Shown here: piece after piece, positions 34,244 to 40,811 of the stretch
Position numbering within the stretch: the first letter of the stretch is position 1
Layout of the letters: each line of letters begins with the position of its first letter
DNA from: Ilumatobacter fluminis
GTDB taxonomy: Bacteria > Actinomycetota > Acidimicrobiia > Acidimicrobiales > Ilumatobacteraceae
Direction of reading: 5' to 3'
Assembly: GCF_004364865.1 (NCBI RefSeq)
Contig: NZ_SOAU01000001.1
Coordinates: 806,001-870,000, forward strand
Length of the DNA: 64,000 nucleotides
Program-made: the position numbers and the translations under genes
Notes under the pieces: model-generated
What the model saw: the letters and a program-made list of their open reading frames with translations, nothing else
Database searches by the model: none
Told to the model about the DNA's origin: nothing

Positions 34244-34915
34244 TCAGCCGAGGGGTCGGTCCGTCGTCACCGGCGGATCGACCCAGACCTCGCCGTCACG
34301 TCGCCACATCGTGGTCGAGGTGACGGCGTTCGTCGTGATGGGGGCGTACAGGTGCGGGAACTGCTCGTCGACGAGGTCGGAGGCCGGTTCGATCCGAAGG
34401 GTGTCGGCGATCGAACCTCGGTCGAGGTGGAGGACGACGAGCTCGTCGAGGTCGGCGTAGAAGCGGTTGGCGACGCCCTCCATCTGGTCGACGAACGAGC
34501 AGTGCACGAACCCCTGCTGCTCGAACGTCAGCCCGCGTGTGCTCAGCGGGTACGTGCCCGACTGTTCGGCGGCCGCCCAGTCGGTGGGCAACGCGAGGTG
34601 GAAGATCGGCCGGACGAAGGCGTACTCGCGCTCGACCGTGGCGATACGGACCCGGTACTCGTCGTACCAGCGTTCCCGGCCGACGCGCTGGGCCACGAGA
34701 TGCTCGGCCTCGAGCTTCCACGCTGCAGCCGACTCGTGGTCGACCCAGTACGACACCGTGATGCCGGCCCCGTCGGTAGCGCGCACCGACTCGATCCCGA
34801 GGTAGCCGGGCTGCTCGCCGGCCAGGCGTTCCATGTCGTCCGCCATCGCGGTATAGCCGGTCTCGTCGTGGTCGGTCCGGTGGTTCGTGAAGATGACGGC
34901 GGTGTACGGGGTCAC
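34244..34915 (-). CDS. Fusion of an ABM-type monooxygenase-like domain and DUF952
   Basis: A 223-residue two-domain protein. Residues 1-100 look like a dimeric alpha/beta-barrel ABM domain (YTAVIFTNHRTDHDETGY, QPGYLGIESVR, GITVSYWVDHESAAAWK). Residues 105-223 match DUF952 (IFHLALPTDWAAAEQSGTYP, GFVHCSFVDQMEGVANRFY, LRIEPASDL..EQFPHLYAPI). Neither part reveals a substrate. GTG 34915 is chosen because CACACT lies 6 nt upstream and the residues before it lack family similarity. Convergent with the acyl-CoA dehydrogenase. Confidence 0.82.
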   Translation of the reverse strand: MTPYTAVIFTNHRTDHDETGYTAMADDMERLAGEQPGYLGIESVRATDGAGITVSYWVDHESAAAWKLEAEHLVAQRVGRERWYDEYRVRIATVEREYAFVRPIFHLALPTDWAAAEQSGTYPLSTRGLTFEQQGFVHCSFVDQMEGVANRFYADLDELVVLHLDRGSIADTLRIEPASDLVDEQFPHLYAPITTNAVTSTTMWRRDGEVWVDPPVTTDRPLG

Positions 34916-34965
34916 CGGTCCAGTGTGCCCGGTGGACACTCGCGCGGCCTGGGCGGTTCGGCCGC

Positions 34966-35292
34966 TCAGTGCGTCGTGCGGTCGTCGACGGGAACTATCT
35001 GGTCGAGCCGGGTGTCGGCCAGACGCTCACGACGTCGGGGTTCGGTGCACACCAACCGCAGCTCGACCCCGCGACGTCGAGCCGCCGCTGCGGCGCCGAT
35101 GACCAGGCCGAGCGCCGCGTCGTCGAGCACCGTCAGGCCGTCGAGATCGACCAGCACGACGTTCGTCGCCCGATCGACCGCGCGCGTCAGCAGCTGGTGG
35201 AGCGTCGGGAGCGCGCCGAGGTCGGCGTCGCCGTCGAGGTCGACGACGGTCGTCCCGTCGCCGCGTTCTCGGATTCGGCCCAAGGGTGACAC
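34966..35292 (-). CDS. STAS-domain protein (anti-sigma antagonist-like)
   Basis: A 108-residue single STAS domain. In antagonists of the SpoIIAA/RsbV type the phosphorylated Ser lies in a DSSG-like loop after beta-3. Here the equivalent segment is LVDLDGLTVLDDAALGLVIG, with Asp where Ser is expected, so regulation by Ser phosphorylation looks impossible. GTG 35292 follows TACATT by exactly 7 nt on the minus strand, a leaderless arrangement. No anti-sigma factor is adjacent; the Tad operon downstream on the same strand is separated by about 2.2 kb of other genes in reverse order. Confidence 0.83.
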   Translation of the reverse strand: MSPLGRIRERGDGTTVVDLDGDADLGALPTLHQLLTRAVDRATNVVLVDLDGLTVLDDAALGLVIGAAAAARRRGVELRLVCTEPRRRERLADTRLDQIVPVDDRTTH

Positions 35293-35333
35293 GCTCCGGA
35301 ATGTACCGGGCGTCCCCGCCGACCGACCGCGAC

Positions 35334-35388
35334 CATGTGGCCGGGCCCATCAGGCCGTGACCATGTGGCCGGGCTCATGTGGCCGGGC
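35334..35388 (+). repeat. Three copies of CATGTGGCCGGGC
   Basis: The 13-mer occurs at 35334, 35362 and 35376 in the gap between the STAS gene and tadE. No further structure or coding is evident. Confidence 0.6.
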
Positions 35389-35402
35389 TCGTGAGCCCGT
35401 GA

Positions 35403-35768
35403 TCATGGGGGTTCGCGCGGCATCGTGGCGCGCCCGGTGAGCCTGACATCGCCGATCGCCGCGCCGACGATCGGGACGCTCGTCGGGTCGACGAACTCGA
35501 CCTCGACGGTGACCGTGGAGTCGGCCACCGTCGTGGTCACGGCCAGCGGCGCCAGGCCGGTCGCCGACGATGCGTGGGCCGACGCCGCCGAAGCGGGATC
35601 GGCAGCCACGCTCGCTGCTCGTGCCGCCGACCGTGCGACGTGTTCGAGCGCCAGCTGACGGGTCGCGATGATCGACACCTGGACGATGCCGAGCGCGAGC
35701 ACGATCACGGCCGGGCAGACGATCGCGAACTCGACCGCCGCCTGGCCGCGATCGCGTCGGCGCGTCAT
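35403..35768 (-). CDS. TadE-like pseudopilin
   Basis: A 121-residue protein with the TadE signature right at the start: RRRDRGQAAVEFAIVCPAVIVLALGIVQ, cleavage expected near the Gly-Gln and the conserved Glu in the helix. The rest is a small beta-rich domain (VTTTVADSTVTVEVEFVDP). The start ATG overlaps the stop of the flp-like gene by 4 bp. Last gene of the Tad operon; minor pseudopilins of this type assist assembly of Flp pili. Confidence 0.85.
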   Translation of the reverse strand: MTRRRDRGQAAVEFAIVCPAVIVLALGIVQVSIIATRQLALEHVARSAARAASVAADPASAASAHASSATGLAPLAVTTTVADSTVTVEVEFVDPTSVPIVGAAIGDVRLTGRATMPREPP

Positions 35769-36031
35769 CCGAGCTGGTCGATCGCCGCGTTGATGGCGCT
35801 GTCGAACAGGCGGCCGATGGCGGCCGCCCCGCCGCCGGCGGTCGCCCAGCCGATGACGAGCACCGCCACCAGCGCAGCGGCGAGCAGGATCAGCGCGTAC
35901 TCGGTCGTGGCCTGGCCTCGGTCTCGGACCGGTGGACGCCCGACGGCATCGCGGCCGTGGTCGGTGTTGCGGCGGGCCTGGCGACTGCCGGGACGCAGCG
36001 TGGTCCGGGACGTGGTTCTGGTCGGATACAT
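35765..36031 (-). CDS. Flp-like major pilin candidate (DUF4244 type)
   Basis: An 88-residue protein. A long basic leader of about 38 residues ends in RDRGQATTEYALILLAAALV, the Flp-type motif with Glu-Tyr at the start of the hydrophobic helix, followed by only about 30 residues (GWATAGGGAAAIGRLFDSAI). A strong AGGAGA lies 4 nt before ATG 36031, the best ribosome-binding site in the operon, fitting a protein needed in quantity. The likely structural subunit of the Tad pilus. Confidence 0.85.
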   Translation of the reverse strand: MYPTRTTSRTTLRPGSRQARRNTDHGRDAVGRPPVRDRGQATTEYALILLAAALVAVLVIGWATAGGGAAAIGRLFDSAINAAIDQLG

Positions 36032-36074
36032 GGTGTCTCCTGCTGGTGTGTGACGGTGGGGAGCGTCAGCTCGA

Positions 36075-36554
36075 TCAGGGCAACGAGTCGCCGAGGCTGG
36101 CCACGGCGCCGAGCACGGCCGGCACGATGGCGAGGAGGACGAAGGCGGGGAGCGAACACGCGACCAGTGGGAACGACAGCGCGACCGGCAGCCGACGGGC
36201 CGCCTCGGCCGCCTGACGCCGTCGCTCGGCACGCGCCTCGTCGACGAGCCGGTCGAGGACGGGTGCCAGGGGGAGCCCGTAGCGATCGGCGGTCGCCATG
36301 GCGTCGGCCATCGGCACGGCAGGGCCACCGACCTGGTCGGCGAACGCCGTGAGGGCGTCGGCGAACGCAGCGCCTCGTCGGAGACGGTGTTCGAACGCGT
36401 CGAAGGCAGGTGCGAGCACGGCATCGGCCGCGACCGACGCCGTGAGCACGGCGTCGGTCGGTGTGCGGCCCGCTCGCACCGCGACCACGATCAGTTCGAT
36501 CGCGTCGGGGAGCGCGGCCCGCCGTCGCCGCCGATCGGTCTGTTGCCGAGTCAT
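36075..36554 (-). CDS. TadC-like inner-membrane platform protein
   Basis: A 159-residue protein of the T2SSF family half: PDAIELIVVAVRAGRTPTDA, GLPLAPVLDRLVDEARAERR, then a hydrophobic stretch LPVALSFPLVACSLPAFVLL and AIVPAVLGAVASL. Short compared with Gram-negative TadC (about 300 residues), typical of actinobacterial loci. Start overlaps the tadB stop (ATGA). Works with TadB as the membrane base of pilus assembly. Confidence 0.82.
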   Translation of the reverse strand: MTRQQTDRRRRRAALPDAIELIVVAVRAGRTPTDAVLTASVAADAVLAPAFDAFEHRLRRGAAFADALTAFADQVGGPAVPMADAMATADRYGLPLAPVLDRLVDEARAERRRQAAEAARRLPVALSFPLVACSLPAFVLLAIVPAVLGAVASLGDSLP

Positions 36555-37204
36555 CGTGATGCCCGTTCGACGATCCGGCGCATCCACCACCAGCCGGCGA
36601 GGTTGAGCAGCGATCCGGCGGCCACCAGCATGACTCCGATGGGTGTCGTCACGACGCGGCGAACCTCGTCGGACGTGACGACCAGCAGGACCAGGACGAC
36701 GACGGGGAGCCAGGTGAGCACGACCGCGGAGAGCCGGGCCTGGGCGCTCTGCACCCGACGCTCGTCCCGTTCGGCGGCCCGCGCTCGCAAGACACCAGCG
36801 GCCCGGTCGAGCGGCTCGGCCGAGGGGCCGCCCTGGTCGAGGCACGCCGACACCACGGCGGCGACGAGTGCGGCGTCGGGCGTCAGCTGGGTGCGGTGGG
36901 GGTCGGCGATGTGCCGCCTGATCGCCTCGACGATCGCGGTGATCGATGCGTCGTCGGGTGGCCGGTCGACGGCCGTTCGCAGTGCGTCGCCGCCTCGAAC
37001 GCAACGAGCGATCCCTTCGCACCAGTGGGCGAGGGCGATCGGGTCGGGCGTCGGGGGACGTCGTCGTGGCCATGGTCGGCGTCGAGTCGTCGATGTCGTC
37101 GAGACGGTGGGCTCGCCCGGCGTGAGGCGGCGGACTGGAGGTCTGGGGCGGCACGTCCACATGACCGAGCCGACCAGCGGGAGGGCTGCGACGATCTCGT
37201 TCAT
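36551..37204 (-). CDS. TadB-like inner-membrane platform protein
   Basis: A 217-residue T2SSF-type protein with an N-terminal hydrophobic segment, a cytoplasmic helical core (GDALRTAVDRPPDDASITAI, DQGGPSAEPLDRAAGVLRAR) and two C-terminal membrane helices (LSAVVLTWLPVVVLVLLVV; PIGVMLVAAGSLLNLAGWWW). The AER repeat of charged residues before the helices is typical. Start overlaps the tadA stop by 4 bp and its stop overlaps tadC. Confidence 0.82.
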   Translation of the reverse strand: MNEIVAALPLVGSVMWTCRPRPPVRRLTPGEPTVSTTSTTRRRPWPRRRPPTPDPIALAHWCEGIARCVRGGDALRTAVDRPPDDASITAIVEAIRRHIADPHRTQLTPDAALVAAVVSACLDQGGPSAEPLDRAAGVLRARAAERDERRVQSAQARLSAVVLTWLPVVVLVLLVVTSDEVRRVVTTPIGVMLVAAGSLLNLAGWWWMRRIVERASR

Positions 37205-38304
37205 CGCCGACTCCGTGTCGGCGCACCGACGACGCCTGTGCGATCGACGATCACGTGTGCGGCCGGTTCGTCATCCGATTCGATCGGCTCGATCACCTCG
37301 GCGATCGATCGTCCGGCGGCGGTTCGTTCGACGTGGACGACGGCGTCGATCGTGCGTGACACCTGTCGTCTGATCGCGGTCATCGGCCACGCCGGCGCGG
37401 CCTGCAACACCAGCCCTTCGAGTCGCCGCAGCCCGTCGATCGCCGAGTTGGCATGACACGTGGCGAACGACCCGTCGTGCCCGGTGTTGAGCGCCTGGAT
37501 CGCCGCCAGGGCCTCGTCGCCACGGAACTCGCCGATCACGAGCCGGTCGGGACGGAGCCGGAGTGCCGTTCTGACCAGCTCGTCGGCACCGATCGCCCGT
37601 AAGCCGTCGGCGGTCGCTCGCCGGGTCTCGAGCCGGACGACGTGCCGGTCGGGCACCGCCAGCTCGGCAGTGTCCTCGACCACCACGATCCGCTCGTCGC
37701 GACGACACCGGCGGAGCATGGCGGCGAGCAGGGTCGTCTTGCCGGTCGACGTCGCGCCGGTGACGAGCACGTTGGAGCGACGCCCGATCAGCTGCTCGAT
37801 CACGTCGAGGACCGGTGGCGGGGCAAACGCTGCCGCCGGGACGTTGCGGAGTCGGTGTCGGCGGATGGCCACGATCGATCCGTCGACGGCGACGGGCTCG
37901 ATGACGGCGCACAACCGGGAGCCGTCGGGCAGTCGGGCGTCGATGATCGGCTCGGTCCGGTCGAGTCGGCGTCCGAGTGGGGCGATCGCCCGCTGGACGA
38001 TCACGTCGATCGACCCGGTCGGGAGGCGGTCGACCCGCCGCAGGCGACCCGACCGCTCGACCCAGACCTCGACACCGCGGTGGACGATTACCTCGTCGAC
38101 GTCGGGGTCGGCCAGGTAGGTCTCGAGCACGTCGAGACCGTCGAGTCGCGCGACGGCGCGGTCGACGAGGTCGGTGCGGGCCCGGTCGTCGGCGAGTGGC
38201 GCCATGCGTTCGGCGAGTGCTCGCACGACGTCGCGGACGTCGCCTTCGTGTTCGATCGCCGCGACGCAGACGCGCTCGAGGATGTCGTCGTCGAGCGCGC
38301 TCAT
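37201..38304 (-). CDS. TadA/CpaF secretion ATPase
   Basis: A 367-residue hexameric ATPase expected to power Flp pilus assembly. Walker A GATSTGKTT at 183-191, Asp box region IVVVEDTAELAVPDRHVVRL, Walker B-like LRPDRLVIGEFRGDEALAAI and His box TGHDGSFATCHANSAIDGL. The N-terminal domain has DEVIVHRGVEVWVERSGRL, the usual CpaF start. ATG 38304 overlaps the stop of the upstream ParA-like gene by 4 bp. Confidence 0.92.
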   Translation of the reverse strand: MSALDDDILERVCVAAIEHEGDVRDVVRALAERMAPLADDRARTDLVDRAVARLDGLDVLETYLADPDVDEVIVHRGVEVWVERSGRLRRVDRLPTGSIDVIVQRAIAPLGRRLDRTEPIIDARLPDGSRLCAVIEPVAVDGSIVAIRRHRLRNVPAAAFAPPPVLDVIEQLIGRRSNVLVTGATSTGKTTLLAAMLRRCRRDERIVVVEDTAELAVPDRHVVRLETRRATADGLRAIGADELVRTALRLRPDRLVIGEFRGDEALAAIQALNTGHDGSFATCHANSAIDGLRRLEGLVLQAAPAWPMTAIRRQVSRTIDAVVHVERTAAGRSIAEVIEPIESDDEPAAHVIVDRTGVVGAPTRSRR

Positions 38305-38927
38305 GCGGCGTTCCGGAGCTGCCGGATGCAGGTGGCGGGCAGCCGCGAGACCGCGAGTCCGGAGTCGACGGCTCGAGCGATCTTCGGGTCGTACGAGACG
38401 ACGGCGACGACGGGAGCGCCGAGTGCTGCGCTGATGTCGTCGGGCCGGAGCGCTCGCCCGGGCTCGTCGACCAGGACCACGCCATGGGGGCGCGCCGACG
38501 ATCGCTGCGCTCGTGTCAGTGCGAGGTAGCACGGCCGGATCACGAGGAGGGAGACGTCGGCGATCGCCTGGAAAGTGGCGGGCGGCGGACCCGTCCCGGC
38601 ATCGACGACGACGTCGTGCCCGATCGCCGCAGCGGCGCGTGCGAGATCGCCCCAACGGCCGTGTGCGCGGTCGATCCGTCGCCGAGATGGGACGAGCTGA
38701 ACGTCGTCGCGGACGTGTCGAGCCAGCCGCATGACGCGGTCGGCCGATGCATCGGACTCCAACCAGTCGTCGAGCGTCGGGCCGCCGTCGTCACCGAGGC
38801 CGATGGCGAGTGCGGCGTCGCCGTCGAGGTCGAGGAGCACCGTCGGACGACGGCGCGAGAGCGCGAGTGCGGCAGCGACGGTGGTGACGCCGCTCCCACC
38901 CTTTGCTCCCCAGCAGAGGGTGATCAT
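38301..38927 (-). CDS. TadZ/CpaE-like ParA-type ATPase
   Basis: A 208-residue P-loop protein, first gene of the Tad operon. The loop reads KGGSGVTT, with Val replacing the usual Lys-Thr lysine; such deviant loops are common in CpaE/TadZ proteins, which place the pilus machine in the cell. Further motifs: TVLLDLDGDAALAIG and HDVVVDAGTGPPP. No receiver domain is fused. GAGGAGGAAT lies directly before ATG 38927. The gap to the divergent protease gene holds a 9-bp direct repeat (CACGAGAGT) and two TCGATAA motifs (39056, 39094). Confidence 0.82.
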   Translation of the reverse strand: MITLCWGAKGGSGVTTVAAALALSRRRPTVLLDLDGDAALAIGLGDDGGPTLDDWLESDASADRVMRLARHVRDDVQLVPSRRRIDRAHGRWGDLARAAAAIGHDVVVDAGTGPPPATFQAIADVSLLVIRPCYLALTRAQRSSARPHGVVLVDEPGRALRPDDISAALGAPVVAVVSYDPKIARAVDSGLAVSRLPATCIRQLRNAA

Positions 38928-39183
38928 GATTCCTCCTCACGAGAGTCACGAGAGTCGTGGGAGGGGAAGTCGGTGCGGTCACGCTAGCGAGCCGGAACCT
39001 CCTTCGCACCGACGGTCGACGGGCGACCTGACCGCGCACGGTGGGATCACAGGTCGATAACGCCGACGTGACGCGTTCAAACCTCAAGAGATCGATAAAT
39101 GGGGCCACGGAGGGTCGAGATCTCGATGAATCGGACCGATACCTCGCGCACAACGACGGCTTCCCGCTGGAGAGGTGCAACCC

Positions 39184-40710
39184 ATGAATTCGACGCTCGA
39201 CCGCCCCGACACTCACCCCGAACTCCTCGAGTTCGACGCCCGAGGTGGCGATCTGCCTCGGCATGAGGAGCGTCGTCGCACGCCTCGCGGTGCGTGGGCC
39301 GGTCTGGTCGCCGCCGTGGCGATGATCGCCGGCGGCGCCGTGGCGATGGATCGCCTCGACGACGGCCCGGCCACCCCGGTGGTCGCGTCCGACTCGCCGG
39401 GTTCGCTGTCGGCGCTCGCTGCGCAGCTCGACGTTCCGGCCGCCTGGGGCAACGGCTTCACGGGCGCCGGTGTCAACATCGCGATGGTCGACACCGGGGT
39501 CGCACCGGTCGACGCACTCGCCGACCAGGTCGTCGTCGCGGTCGACTTCACCGACGAGGCGGCCGACGCCACGACGGCCGGCATCGACACCTACGGTCAC
39601 GGCACGCACCTCGCCGGGATCGTGGCTGCCGACGACCCGGCCAACGGCATCAGCGGTCTCGCCCCCGAGGCCGGCATCGTGTCGGTCAAGGTCGCCGGTC
39701 GTGACGGCTCGGTGATGCCGCTCGATCTGATCAACGGCATCGACTGGGTGGTCGCCAACGCCGACCGCTACGACATCAGCGTCCTGTCGCTCGCATTCAA
39801 CGCACCGACGACCGATCCGGCCACCGAGCAGATGCTGCTCGACGCCGTCGAGCGGGCGTGGGACGCCGGCATCGTGGTCATCACGGCCGCCGGCAACGAC
39901 GGTGGTGTCGGCCTCACGGCGCCGGCGTCGAGCCGTTCGTCGATCGCCGTTGCCTCGGTCGAGGCCACCGAGTACGGCTTCGAGATCACCGACTTCAGCT
40001 CGATGGGTGACGGCCTCCGCAACCCGGATGTCGCCGTTCCCGGCAAGAGCATCCAGAGCCTCCGTGTGCCCGGCTCGTACGCCGACACGGAGCACCCCGA
40101 GGGCTATGTCGACGAGGTGCGCTTCAAGGGCACCGGCACGTCGCAGTCGGCTGCGGCGGTCGCTGCCCTCTCGGCGCTCATGCTCGAGGCGAATCCCGAC
40201 CTGACGAACGATCAGGTCCGTGACGCACTCATCTCGGCGTCGACCCCGGTCGGCACTCCTGAACAGACCGGTGCCGGCGTCCCGTCGGCCCTCGTCGCCA
40301 TCGACCTCGTCAGCGACGGTGTCTCCTGGACCGGCCAGGCGTGGAGCGGTCAGGCGTGGAGCGGTCAGGCGTGGAGCGGTCAGGCGTGGAGCGGTCAGGC
40401 ATGGAGCGGTCAGGCATGGAGCGGTCAGGCATGGTCGGGTCAGGCGTGGTCGGGTCAGGCGTGGTCGGGTCAGGCGTGGTCGGGTCAGGCGTGGTCGGGT
40501 CAGGCGTGGTCGGGTCAGGCGTGGTCGGGTCAGGCGTGGAGCGGTCAGGCATGGTCGGGTCAGGCGTGGTCGGGTCAGGCGTGGTCGGGTCAGGCGTGGT
40601 CGGGTCAGGCCTGGAGTGGTCAGGCATGGTCGGGTCAGGCCTGGAGCGGTCAGGCATGGTCGGGCCAGGCGTGGTCGGGTCAGGCGTGGTCGGGCCAGGC
40701 CTGGAGCTGA
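39184..40710 (+). CDS. Subtilisin-family serine protease with WSGQA repeat tail
   Basis: A 508-residue S8 peptidase. A helix at about residues 40-57 (WAGLVAAVAMIAGGAVAM) would serve as signal or anchor. The catalytic triad is visible: Asp103 (AMVDTG), His139 (YGHGTHLAGI) and Ser320 (GTGTSQSAAAV), with oxyanion Asn238 (TAAGNDG). After the catalytic domain, from residue 382, come 25 consecutive pentapeptides WxGQA (first WTGQA, then WSGQA) and a final WS. Such Trp-Ser-Gly tails occur on some actinobacterial subtilases, but their job is unknown; cell-wall or matrix association is a guess. GAGAGG precedes ATG 39184. Followed by a hairpin. Confidence 0.9.
   Translation: MNSTLDRPDTHPELLEFDARGGDLPRHEERRRTPRGAWAGLVAAVAMIAGGAVAMDRLDDGPATPVVASDSPGSLSALAAQLDVPAAWGNGFTGAGVNIAMVDTGVAPVDALADQVVVAVDFTDEAADATTAGIDTYGHGTHLAGIVAADDPANGISGLAPEAGIVSVKVAGRDGSVMPLDLINGIDWVVANADRYDISVLSLAFNAPTTDPATEQMLLDAVERAWDAGIVVITAAGNDGGVGLTAPASSRSSIAVASVEATEYGFEITDFSSMGDGLRNPDVAVPGKSIQSLRVPGSYADTEHPEGYVDEVRFKGTGTSQSAAAVAALSALMLEANPDLTNDQVRDALISASTPVGTPEQTGAGVPSALVAIDLVSDGVSWTGQAWSGQAWSGQAWSGQAWSGQAWSGQAWSGQAWSGQAWSGQAWSGQAWSGQAWSGQAWSGQAWSGQAWSGQAWSGQAWSGQAWSGQAWSGQAWSGQAWSGQAWSGQAWSGQAWSGQAWSGQAWS
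40327..40707 (+). repeat. 25 x 15-bp coding tandem repeat (WSGQA)
   Basis: The unit is TGG, Ser codon, GGT, CAG, GCN. Blocks with Ser as AGC and blocks with TCG alternate, showing that the array grew by copying multi-unit segments. It is G-rich on the plus strand. Confidence 0.95.
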
Positions 40711-40725
40711 ACCTCGTCGATGCCG

Positions 40726-40751
40726 AACGGCGCCGGCAGAACGGCGCCGTT
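40726..40751 (+). terminator. 10-bp hairpin after the subtilase
   Basis: AACGGCGCCG and CGGCGCCGTT flank a GCAGAA loop, followed by CCCCC. It is 16 bp past the stop. TAGCTT at 40776-40781 downstream is a likely -10 for the next gene. Confidence 0.7.
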
Positions 40752-40811
40752 CCCCCAGCGTGTGCCACTGACGGCTAGCTTGGGTCGCATCGCGACCAGG
40801 AGGGCTGTTGT

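Noticed and set aside
39056-39100. WhiG/sigma-28-type promoter before the subtilase
   Set aside because: Two TCGATAA motifs are present but no -35 element lies at the correct spacing.
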